Source: Phymatolithon calcareum (lineage: Eukaryota > Rhodophyta > Florideophyceae > Hapalidiales). Taken from it: a DNA stretch of 64,000 bases. Position 1 is the first letter of the stretch. Every line of letters begins with the position of its first letter. Positions 1 to 9,292 of the stretch are shown here, one piece after another. The stretch spans positions 2,852,001-2,916,000 of the forward strand of contig OZ345356.1 in assembly GCA_977006965.1 (NCBI GenBank). Direction: 5' to 3'. The position numbers and the translations under genes are program-made. The notes under the pieces are model-generated. The model was not told the DNA's origin and ran no database searches. It saw nothing but the letters and a program-made list of their open reading frames with translations.

Positions 1-480
1 AGTGACCCTTCATTCTCCTCAATTAAATTGCGCACGTCTCGTCGCGCAACCTGTGCGCTTTGCGCACACGTAAAGGCGAGAGCAAGCGGCGCATTCGCGC
101 GATGTCCTTCCCATAGGATGCAGCCTTCCCGTAGAGCCGGTTGCCAAACTGCGAACGCATGTCCACCCTCCCCCCAACCGCGATAAACAGCACCAACTTC
201 GCGCAAGTCGACGAAGACGTCAATTTGTCCACCGACCGCACGTATGCCTTGTCCCTCGCGAAGCGCATCTCATCCCGCAGCGGGTTTCCCTCCCCGCACG
301 AGCAGCACGTCCTTCATTATCCACTCTACCTTGTCTCGCGGCTAGCGCGTAGCGCTTTGTGAATGCACGCGGTCTCCTGCCGGCAAACGCGCACCGGGAA
401 CAATTTCCGCGCGAATGCATGGTCGCCTTGCCAGGACGGCGACCGGCAGATGCCCGGTCCGAGCCCGGCTTTGCGGTGAA
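1..480 (-). repeat. Decayed LRR-like gene repeat, copy 1
   Basis: Positions 1 to about 410 are an inverted copy of 25640-26060 and match closely by eye over about 400 bp. Both copies keep partial open frames on both strands. Translations of the LRR-sense strand give patches of the type LPPAI followed by spaced Leu and Asn, which resemble degraded leucine-rich repeats. No intact start or full frame remains. The LRR reading comes from pattern only; the inverted duplication is seen directly. The homology resumes at 2313-2480 (matching 25484-25630), so this copy was opened by an insertion of about 1.9 kb, which now includes the hAT element at 535-1866. Confidence 0.5.
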
Positions 481-534
481 CGCAGGAGGTTCTCGTAGCG
501 GTGGAAGTTGTGCAGGGTGGTGAAGATGGAGCAG

Positions 535-1866
535 CATACCTTGTAAATAATTCATTTTCAATATATTCACAGCTCTCTTTCGCGTAAGAATAGATTATTT
601 AATCAAGAAAGTCAAATGCATAAGAAAATTATTCATGGAGAGGGTCAAAAGTAAATATGAATTATTGGAATATATTCTCATTCCATTATCGCACTTACGT
701 CCTGGATGCACCACAGGTCTGCATTCATATGTAGAAAAAGCTGCATCTCAAGGTTCGCTGGAGACACTGGCTTCATCTTCGAAAGGTGAGAACCCCAGTA
801 AATACGAAGTGTAACCAAATTTGTTCTCTGCTGGTGCAACTGCGAAGATGGCAACATAATGCGTGTCTCCCTCACTCCATCCATCGAAGGCAAGTGCGAA
901 TTTTTCGGGCAGGTCTCGCCTTTTTTTTGCTCCACTCGCTTAGTGAGGTGGCCCATGTACTTGACAACGGACTTCGTAGAAAGATTGGGGTATTTGATAT
1001 GCTTTCGAAACGCCTCTTGCTCGACAACGGAAAACGGCAGCAGAGTCGACACAACAAAATGCACCCAACCATGAGCCGCGACCACTTTAGGTTTGTAGAA
1101 GTAAGCCGCCTTGTCACTTGAATTAATCGATGGTGTGCATGTCGATGACACGAGCGAAGAGTCAGTTTCCTGAAGATCTTTCAATTCCTCTGGATGCTTG
1201 GCTCGCACGTGCGATAACAGATTGGCATATCCACTGCCCTTCTGCTTCGTGGTAGTGCCACAGTGGCATCTCCAAACGCAATCGTCGTCGTCGTTGTCCT
1301 GGCTAAAAAATCTTTCCCTGACTCGTTTGCCAAGAGTTGACTTGTGTAGCATGATTCCAGTAGTCCAAATAAAATTGAAGGACGCTCACAAAGATGTGCA
1401 ATTGATAGAAGTTGATGAAGTGATGGAGGTTGGCTTGGATGTGAGTGATTTGACTTGCCCGGGTCGCAATTTAAGTACTAGTGTTTAGACATTGCAGCAA
1501 TCCTGATAAAAGCTAATTGTCGGAAAGATGGTTCTAATGTTCTCATCAACGTTCAACTCATAGTACGTTGTAGTCTACAAGCTAGACACGTACTATTGAT
1601 ATCAATCAAGTGAGTGTAATGTTGCAACGTTACGCAGGCAAGAAAACATGTTCTATTTGGGAGCAACATTAGTAGTAATAGAAAAGACAAGTACGAGCAC
1701 CTTCAGAATCAGTAATTCTAAAAGTATTCTCCCTCCTGCAAAAATAAATTATTTTATTCCATCGAGGCTATGAATGAATTATTTATCCAACAGATTGCAG
1801 TTGAATAAATAAATATAAATACATATTCGAATACATTTAAATATGAATTATTTTTTACAAGGTATG
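535..1866 (-). mobile_element. Non-autonomous hAT element with TIRs and 8-bp TSD
   Basis: The left end reads CATACCTTGTAAATAATTCA and the right end, in reverse complement, reads CATACCTTGTAAAAAATAAT, giving imperfect terminal inverted repeats of about 25 bp. The 8 bases just outside are TGGAGCAG (527-534) and TGGACCAG (1867-1874), a 7/8 match of the length expected for hAT target duplications. The element is 1,332 bp and AT-rich near both ends, with many GAATTATT-type subterminal motifs. It carries only the N-terminal part of a transposase, so it would need help in trans to move. Confidence 0.75.
678..1352 (-). pseudogene. Truncated hAT transposase: BED-type finger and N-terminal region
   Basis: This 224-residue frame has an ATG at 1352. 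A BED-like zinc finger lies at about residues 25-55 (C29-x-C31 and H48-x4-H53, with GYANLLSHV between them). A region at about 100-140 matches the hAT pattern W-x-F-V-V-x4-LPFSVVE-x-E-x2-R. The corresponding part of the hAT copy at 9712-11458 shows the same pattern. The RNase-H core and dimerisation domain are absent, and the last third of the frame has no match to the family. It lies inside the 535-1866 element and is probably non-functional as a transposase. It could still encode a DNA-binding fragment. Confidence 0.65.
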
Positions 1867-2480
1867 TGGACCAGCGGTGATTGGATCCGTAGAAACAGCC
1901 GAGTGCAACAGAAAAAAGCGAAAGAGTTGAAGGAGGGCTAGTCAGGAGCGCCATGCAGACTTCATCGCGATGAAGACGGACTTGCGTGGCGTCTGACGTT
2001 TGCTCGGACAATGGGCGGCATGGCACATGGACGGCGGAGAGCCTATGTAGGCGCAATAGGCACGAATTTGGTATTGGCGACTGCCAACATGACGAATGGC
2101 GGGCGCTTGGACAGCTGCGGTCCACCGCCGCGCCAGGCAGGTGTGCGGCAGAGTCAATTCGCGGTGCCGCGCTTGCCAAAGTTATCCGGCGGTTGCGGTC
2201 GACAAGGTACGAGGGCGAAGTAGATTGGTCGGCGGCGAGCGCACTGATTTACTTGACGTGAAGGTAAGGTTACAGCACCTGCAATCATGAGAAAGTAAAA
2301 AGAGTGGGAGGAAAGCAAATTTTCAATGATTCAAAAAAATAAATTAAAATCAGCAGTCGTTTCTGCAAGCAAAATTATGAGGGAATTGATGTATCAGAAA
2401 AATTATTGAATTTAATGTGCTCGTGTACACCAGCCACGGCGTATTCGAGAACGTCACCCAATAAACGCTCACTCAGACTA
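1867..2480. other. Flank of hAT element and rest of LRR-like repeat
   Basis: 1875-2312 has no match in the second repeat copy and belongs with 415-534 to an older insertion or to sequence lost from the other copy. From 2313 to about 2480 the sequence again matches the reverse complement of 25484-25630, including the segment CGTATTCGAGAACGTCACCC. Short open frames at 1986-2290 have no recognisable domain. Confidence 0.45.
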
Positions 2481-4062
2481 AGATCTATCCGGAATTCGTG
2501 GCAGTTCGATAGTTATCATAACACATGTTTTGGACTGAAAGCTCAAAAAGGAGCGCATATAGCCGATTTTTGCCGGCGATGGACACTGAATCGCTCTCAG
2601 CGTAATAAACAGCTCCAAACCTGCCAAAACGCCTTGTACGATTGCGCAGGATGACCCAATCTACCCAATGAGCAAAAACACTAAAGAATTGGCCGCCTGA
2701 ACAATAAAATGCCTGCCTCGAGAAGCACCGGGAAGGCGTAGTTCAAGTGACGTCTATGCTCGGCGTCGTCGTCTGGGCGGTGAGCTATCAGGGCTAAAAA
2801 TTTTCCAATATAGATCGAAATTGGGTCCATGTGGACCTAAATGTTCCCCGTTTGGTCCACCGGAAAGGCTTTGCCTTAAATGAGCGCCGCGTGCCTGCTC
2901 CACATCGGCGACAGAGTTTAGTGCAGCCTATCATATGTTACAATCGCCTTTCTTTCTGATCATTTTCTCCACGGTCGGATTCTGGACAGACACATGGCGG
3001 AGGCTGATTGAGAGAAGGTATTGCCTGGTGTTAGACGGTGCGCCCTGCTTTTCAGCAGTAGCTGTACACACTTCGCCTTCCGATGGAAGGCCACAGAATG
3101 TACGTTTACACGTTCTCCGCGGGAATCATATTCGCGTATTCGCGCAGTCACATTGCGGCTCTTGCGAAGACTGGTCGCACACATCGCTCCCGGGAACTTA
3201 TCGTTTTTCACGGCCATGTCCATGTTGAACGAGGCGGTGTGGGGCAGCGGAAACGCTTAAACGCGGTTATTGTCGAGCGCTCTCTCGCCCCGAAAGCGGT
3301 CGTTTATCTACTTTCTGGCACGTTTTGACAATTCCAGATCCAGGTATGACAATTAATGGTGGCATCCGATTGGACTCAACTGAAAACCGGGAACCGCGAA
3401 AATGACCCTTTTCTCTTGAACAGGAGTGGTGAGGGTTGCGGTCCCATAACTCCAAAATTTCTGGCCTGAAGAGTTAAAACTATACGACGGGATACAGCGA
3501 CGCTACCAGTAACGGGCTAAGTACTCTGCAAACCGTTTCTTCTGATCTCGATAATTACTCTGTGCTAACACTGCTCGATAACCTTGAACACACCATCGTC
3601 CATGGTCTATATTCCGTCTTGTGTTGTGCGGTGATAGGCGGTTCAATATTGCATTTTGGTTATATCGCGTTTGTTATTGTCAAGAGAATCATATACGGCT
3701 CTCTTTTCGGTCTCCTCTTTCATTTGCATTGTTTTAAAAAATGGACCATGAAGGTGGAGATTTCGCTCTTGGGTCTCTATCAGCTTCATGGCAGTGCGGT
3801 ATCGTAGACTTGGGCAATGCGCGCTGGATAAATATCTAGTTAATTGGTAACGTTTAGAGGCTGCAGTGTGGTCGTTTATTGTGTGGATTTCTTGCCGATA
3901 TGTTCGAGGTTTCTCTCGGTTTAGGCTCGCGTGACCGGTACGCAATCCAAGAGCCTTCCTTTTACGTACAGTGGCGCAAGGCGATTTATTTTTACTTTCG
4001 CCCAAATGTTTTCCTATTCGCGAAAATAGATTGCTCTCTTGATGAATGTTTTCGAGGGTCTT
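2481..4062. other. No recognised gene
   Basis: Only short overlapping frames occur on both strands (up to 120 residues), with no recognised domain, splice pattern or repeat. The stretch 3560-3800 is AT-rich and pyrimidine-rich. I see nothing I can name here. Confidence 0.5.
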
Positions 4063-4941
4063 TTACTCTGAAAGCTCATCGTTGCTGTGAATTTCGTCGA
4101 CTATAATTTCTCTATCAGTATTGCACGGCAGTACAGTGGTCGCAGTGATTTCGCTATCCGTAGAACTCGCAGTGGAGCATGTTTCGTGCTCCAGAGGAGC
4201 GCAATTGCTGGAAGAAACATGTTCTAGATTTTCAACTGTCTGATGCTGATTCACGCAGCGCTCGGAGGGGCATTTGCACCTCGATCCGCATTTTCCATGC
4301 CGCTTAACACAAGAGCATCGGGATGAGGGCGTACAGCAGTCGCCACTCCCGTTCTCCGCAGGAGCATTGCGGTTGTTTTAGTAGTTTAATTGTAGCATTC
4401 CGTTCTTTCATGTCGTTTTCTGTTACAAGGAGCGGAAATACTTCCTTGAAGCCGAACTCAATACCATATGGAACGATCCCTAATTGCACATTATCGAGCC
4501 TTCCCCAATACTGGAACCAATTCCAAGTAATTGCTCGCCGATAAACATGCTGGAAATCAGCTTCTTGAGGTAGCAACTGCGAGCCCGACTTTGTTCGCAG
4601 GCTGAACGCTATTTCCATGCCCGCATGCTTTTTCCATTCGCTAGAAAACAGCTCTCCTGTGAGGGCCGAAACATGTACATCAGCCCTGTAAGTAGCAAAA
4701 GCTGAATAGTACCGTCGTTCATAATTGCAGACGCTGTACAGCAAACTGAGAGATACGCAGAATCTTCGTTCTCCACTTTTCTGACCAAAGCATCTATTTT
4801 TCTGTCTTTTCGCCCAGGAGCCAGTTTTGATCGGGTCAATGTGCAGAAAACTGTACCATTGCATTGCGACTGCGTAGCACACAGGCAAGCCATGTAGTGC
4901 GCTTGGCAAATGGTTTCAGTGCTTTGCCTTGTGCAGGACAT
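4063..4941 (-). pseudogene. Downstream part of Cys-rich unknown gene, frame-broken
   Basis: Three overlapping frames (4609-4941, 4304-4909 and 4063-4320) appear to continue the gene at 4945-5841. At the 3' end the translated sequence has closely spaced cysteines of the form C-x3-C-x-C-x5-C, around CGSRCKCPSERC, preceded in another frame by QCSCGERE. Such C-x-C clusters are common at the C-termini of some transposon-encoded proteins, but I cannot name a family. Either unrecognised introns or frameshifts separate the pieces. Function unknown. Confidence 0.35.
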
Positions 4942-4944
4942 AAG

Positions 4945-5841
4945 TCAATGCACAAAATGTACTGGATGGGAGCTAGACGGCCGTTCCAAAAGTTCTTTCC
5001 GGGTAGACCACAGCAAAGTCATCACTGATACAACTGCCGTCTCGCTTTCGCCGACATGGCGCAAAAAAACTTCACGAGGCCCGTGAAATCGACGCATGGC
5101 TTGCTCTTTCGCTCCAAAATCGTCACATGCGAAACGGCAAAGCTGGCACTTGTGGCCTTCAGTGTCGCTTCCGATCTGATCGAGCTCTGTACACTTGAGT
5201 GCGGTTTCCAATTTCGTAGCTTCCACACGCGCTTCATTGGCTGCAAGCGGATATTGAAGTGTGTGGTTAGGTCCATCGCACAAATCTTCCTCGCTGTTGT
5301 CAGAACTTCTGCAAGCTCCATTAGTCGTCTTGTCTGCACGATCATAGATAGGATCCACCGCCCCACCTAATCCTTTGGAGAAGTCTTGACCTGTCTCAAC
5401 CACATCTTTGTAAAGATCTTGTCTCGTCCCGCCGGAAATTTTGCAAAGAACTTCTCCGGCCGTGCCGTCACCGCCAGTGGAGGCATTTTCGTTTGATAAA
5501 TTTCTCGACGCACTCCTCGCCGCCATCGACCGCTGACGCCTACGAATTGCCCGCTTTTCCTTCGGATTTAATCTCTTTGTTAGCGTTCCGGCTTCGCCTT
5601 CCTTGTTGTTTTTCTCCTGTTCAATGAGCGCCTTTATGGATTTCACGCACACCTGACAAAGTGTAGATTGCGGAGATTTTAGAGGCGGCAAATGAATAGC
5701 ATGTGGTAGGCGCGCGGGCATGCTCTTTCGAACCAGGAATTCAGCGCCATTCGGAAGATGTTCTGAAATTTGATCGTGAAGAAACATCGACATTGTCTTG
5801 CTAGATTTCAGCGTCTTGCCACACGCTTGGCACGGATGCAT
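4945..5841 (-). CDS. Hypothetical protein with CxxC zinc-binding pairs
   Basis: An open frame of 298 residues starts at an ATG at 5841. The N-terminus has a CQACGKTL motif and, at about residue 62, CQVC, so a four-cysteine zinc site is possible. A strongly basic stretch near residues 88-115 (KRLNPKEKRAIRRRQRS) may be a nuclear signal. A second pair (CQLC) is followed by a segment rich in aromatic residues and histidine. It is followed on the same strand by frame-broken sequence with further cysteines (4063-4941), so this may be the first exon of a longer gene. A transposon-associated DNA-binding protein is one possibility. I do not recognise the family. Confidence 0.4.
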   Translation of the reverse strand: MHPCQACGKTLKSSKTMSMFLHDQISEHLPNGAEFLVRKSMPARLPHAIHLPPLKSPQSTLCQVCVKSIKALIEQEKNNKEGEAGTLTKRLNPKEKRAIRRRQRSMAARSASRNLSNENASTGGDGTAGEVLCKISGGTRQDLYKDVVETGQDFSKGLGGAVDPIYDRADKTTNGACRSSDNSEEDLCDGPNHTLQYPLAANEARVEATKLETALKCTELDQIGSDTEGHKCQLCRFACDDFGAKEQAMRRFHGPREVFLRHVGESETAVVSVMTLLWSTRKELLERPSSSHPVHFVH

Positions 5842-6991
5842 AAGTCCTTCTTAGTTTCCTTCCTCCATGTTTTTGGGAAGGTGGAGCAATGTTTCTGATG
5901 TCGATCTGGAATCCCCGGACTCCTGCCACAACCCACCGCGCGTGACGTTGGTCATGTTGGTAGTGCAGTGCACAATATTTTGGGGCTGCTGTTCACTTGT
6001 GCACTGTATGGCAAGAGATCTTTAAGGATTTGAGCCGCCCGCTGGGGCCATCAGTACGAAAGCGAGGCGATCAATATCGTGGAGAGGGAGCGCGGAAATC
6101 GTTGTTGCTGCCCATCTACCTCCGCTACTACTTCTTGAACCAAAATTCTAAATTTGTACGATTTTGGGGAAGTAGCTTCCGCTTGTAACTGCCGTCTTAT
6201 AAAATATATCGGTGCCAAGAACAACAAAAAGCGTGCCCCTTAAAGACAAACCGCTTGACATCCACACCGCTTCAAAATGGCTGTATTCGTCGATTTTGGA
6301 GCAAGAAGCGGTTCGAGTGGCACTTCAAATATATTATCATACCTCGGCTTCACTTCTGCCACAAACTTGGCAATTTTTACGTGTAGATCCTAGTCTGCTG
6401 GTGAAACCGACACCGAACTTGGCTCCCTCTGCTTCAACTGATTGCACTGTACAGTACCGACCCATCAATACGTCATGTATCAATGGAATGAAGAATATGA
6501 ACTCGACGCACCTTCTTTTATCCACAAATTACTTCTATGATACAGTACCCACAAGATCCCGTACGAAACATCTGAGCTCTCTCTTGTCACAGCAGTGCAA
6601 GCTTCAGAAATACACCCACGTGCACTCACTTCTATCACCACATCTATCATCCTGCTCAGTACAGTGGTGTACATTATTAAACTTACGTCGACGGTAGGTA
6701 GCAACTGAGGAATTCGTGCCCATATCTTTGCAAGTCTGCCAACCTTTTAAATAAACTTGGATTAAAACAATATAAAACTTTAAACTATTCTGCACCAAAC
6801 CCCTTCATTCATCAAATTAGTACATTTGTGCCACTCCTTGGCGTCCATTTCAGCAACCGCAACACAGACGCTGCCTTGTGCTATCTCCCATCATCGCGTC
6901 CACAGTACTACGAACACTACTGAAAGCTAGTGGACAATGTTCTGTAGAATCATACCGATATTGCACGTTTGTTTACTGCATACAAAATTGG
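5842..6991. other. No recognised gene; contains a dispersed ~90-bp module
   Basis: Short frames only (the longest about 160 residues from a GTG start). 6690-6785 resembles 28133-28215: both share a GTAGGTAGCA stretch, CCATATCTT, AAGTCTG and an AATAAA-containing end, with scattered mismatches. This may be a 3' end of a dispersed element. Nothing else is supported. Confidence 0.45.
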
Positions 6992-8038
6992 CTACTGATT
7001 CCTATTCACCACCGCCCATTCGCAGTCCTCTTCCGACACGCTACCAGAGCTACAGCTGGATCCATCTGTACCCATCCCCGCAACTCGTCCCACATTTCCA
7101 TTTACACCCTTGTGGAAGGTCGCATTGTTTGCGTGATTGTCCCCATACAGCACCTCTTCCGTATTCGTCGCTTTTACCACATTATTTACGTCCACCACGC
7201 ATTGGAAAAGATTGCATTGCAGTCCATACACTCGCTCCATGTTGGCCAGCTCGGCGCTGTCTTTCGGCAGGCACGTCCCGTAGTACGCATGTCTCGGTGT
7301 CAGCCCGTACCTCGGGTTGATGAGCCCTTCACAGGTGCGTGCGATGGTTTTGAATGTGCGTTCGGAGTCGATTTTCTTGCCATCTCGACGGCGGATCTCC
7401 TGCACGAACAGATTGGCCTGATTCCAGTAGCTGATCTTCATTGCGTTAAAGGAGTTGTGGAAAATCTTCATGATCTCAGCTTCATCGATGGTGCAAAAGG
7501 TGATGTTGCCGGCAGCGATGAAGTGCTGTTGGAATCGGTAATAGTCGGCTATCCCGTGGGCGTTGTCGCACCCTAGAACCACCTGCCACGGCAACGTTGC
7601 ACTTTCCACAGCAGACCGGGCGTGAAGGAACTCAGACTGGAAGCACAGACGCACGGAGTGACCGACCTCCTTCTCCACCGCAGCTTTGTAGGCGGAACAG
7701 AAGCCAATGGTGACAGTGGAGCGGACGACGACCAGGGCGTTAGGGTTTGATCCGATGATGGCGGTAACGTTGGCGAGGGAGCTCCAGATGTAGGTCATGT
7801 TGAGAGCGCCGGTGTGCGTATTCTACGGGGTGTTGGTGCTGACCAGAATGAAGTGGACATTGTGGACGAGGGACAAATCGTGTGACACGTGATGAAGGTT
7901 GTAGCAGTGAGAGATTTGGTGTATGGGATTGTAGCTGGCTTTCACACCGATAACATGGTGCTCGGCGTTTGAGAATGCAAGAGCATACGCGTGACCAACA
8001 ATTCTGCACCCAATTTGCACAATGGTGGAAGGAGCCAT
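6992..8038 (-). pseudogene. UDP-glucose/GDP-mannose dehydrogenase-like pseudogene
   Basis: The frame from an ATG at 8038 begins with a Rossmann-type segment (IGCRIVGHAYALAF followed by a hydrophobic strand and GVKAS), as in NAD-dependent nucleotide-sugar dehydrogenases. It continues with VSTNTP, corresponding to the family's V-x-TPT loop, and is then cut by an in-frame TAG at about 7825. The same frame reopens at once and keeps NALVVVRSTVTIGFC, AEIMKIFHNSFNAMKISYWNQ-type helix residues, and the catalytic-loop signature GTCLPKDSAEL near residue 270, whose Cys is the family's nucleophile. The protein stops without the C-terminal UDP-binding domain. Enzymes of this family oxidise sugar nucleotides to uronic acids for wall or matrix polysaccharides. 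One nonsense codon plus the degraded glycine motif suggest a recent pseudogene. Confidence 0.7.
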
Positions 8039-8430
8039 TGCGGGGTGTTGGCGGCAAACGGATTGACAATCAATGCTAACTATGTGATGGATGCGTGTAG
8101 GATGGAGTGGATTGGACGAGAAGATGGGGTGAGTAGTGTGTGGATAGATTTATATTGGAAGGTTTGAGGAGGAGATGTTGTTGGAAACCGGAATCGAGGT
8201 GGCTTCCGCTTCGGCTTCCGTTTCCCCTTCCGCTTCTGCTTCCGTTTCCAAGATGGAGCCATTTCAGGGTGGTGCCATTTGCAGGTGAGACTCTTTTGCA
8301 TAAAATCGGGTAGGGAGTAGGCTCCACCTCACCTCACCTCACCTGACTCGTCCTCACTGCAAACTTTCCATCCCTTTCATCGAATTCATTCTTCCATCGT
8401 AGCAACCAAACCAAGCAGCTACTCACACAA
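8039..8430. repeat. Simple-sequence tracts between divergent genes
   Basis: 8200-8250 is a degenerate CTTCCG/CTTCCGTTTCC tract that is pyrimidine-rich on the plus strand. 8325-8345 is a short CCTCA/CACCT array. Both lie between the dehydrogenase relic and the germin-like gene and may form part of the latter's promoter region. I see no clear TATA box. Confidence 0.5.
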
Positions 8431-8949
8431 ATGCCGCGCTCAACACTTATCGCCGTTCTCCTCTTTTCCGCTCTCCTCCACATCTCCACCGCCGCCATCC
8501 CTAGCCTCGGTCCATTTACTGCTCAAAAGGTCCGCTCCAAACTTCGCGACGCTGACTTTGTCATCCGTGGCAATGTCCCGCCAATCTCCCGAAATAAAGG
8601 CTTTTCGGCTATCACCGCTGACGCCACCAACACGAAGGTGCTGTCTGCCACCGACACCCAGTTCCGCAACTCTACAATGCATGTCGCATCTGGCCGTCGG
8701 TTTGTAAAACATTACCATCCGCGTGGAGCCGAGGTGCTGTATGTGACCAGAGGAAGCATGGTTTCGTACCTGTGGGAAGAAGGAAATAATGCGAGAATTA
8801 TCCGAAACGTGCTGAGGAAGAGGGATTCCACGGTGTTCCCTCAGGGTCTTGTGCATCTTGTGAAGTGCATCAGTAGCATTGATTGTACCTTCCTCCGGGT
8901 GCTGAATTCAGGAGACCCGGGCACCGTTCCTGTTGCTGCTGCTGCGTAA
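8431..8949 (+). CDS. Germin-like cupin protein, secreted
   Basis: This intact frame encodes 172 residues. Residues 1-21 form a typical signal peptide (MPRSTLIAV followed by LLFSALLHI and STAA), so the product is probably secreted or wall-bound. The cupin box 1 is clear: H94-Y-H96-PRGA-E101 followed by VLYVTRG, which matches the germin pattern G-x5-H-x-H-x4-E-x6-G. Box 2 has PQGLVH with H142, completing the four metal ligands (three His and one Glu). The box-2 Asn is not obvious. Germins bind manganese and act as oxalate oxidase, superoxide dismutase or non-enzymatic wall proteins; the exact activity here is unknown. No intron is needed. A poly(A)-type AATAAA lies at 9013-9018. The dehydrogenase relic upstream is divergent. 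Confidence 0.85.
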   Translation: MPRSTLIAVLLFSALLHISTAAIPSLGPFTAQKVRSKLRDADFVIRGNVPPISRNKGFSAITADATNTKVLSATDTQFRNSTMHVASGRRFVKHYHPRGAEVLYVTRGSMVSYLWEEGNNARIIRNVLRKRDSTVFPQGLVHLVKCISSIDCTFLRVLNSGDPGTVPVAAAA

Positions 8950-9292
8950 TGATCACAATTGTGAGTGTGAAGGCATTGGAAGAAGAGTGGAGCAGGACGA
9001 GGACCAAGTTTGAATAAATAGTAAGTACATGGAGACAGTTTTATTCATTAAACAGAGCATGTAGAGTGTGCTTCATTTTTGCGAAGGGCTGAAACGGGTA
9101 GCGTTTTGTGGGAGAGGGAGGGTTTCTTTGTGGTTCTGCAGTTTTTTCATGAACCTAGTTAAAGTAGGAAGGGCAGGGCAGAGGAAGGCGTGGTGCTGAG
9201 TTAGGAAATCGTGAAATAGGCCACATCCAGCACTCACCATCATTTGAAAATACATTATTCAAACAAATACAGTATTATTTGAGGCCCTGCTG

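Noticed and set aside
2960-3328. Overlapping frames of 80-97 residues on both strands
   Set aside because: No ATG-led frame has a domain, and all frames in the segment are equally open.
8080-8301. Lys/Arg-rich protein on the minus strand
   Set aside because: It is the translation of a degenerate CTTCCG tract and has no support beyond composition.
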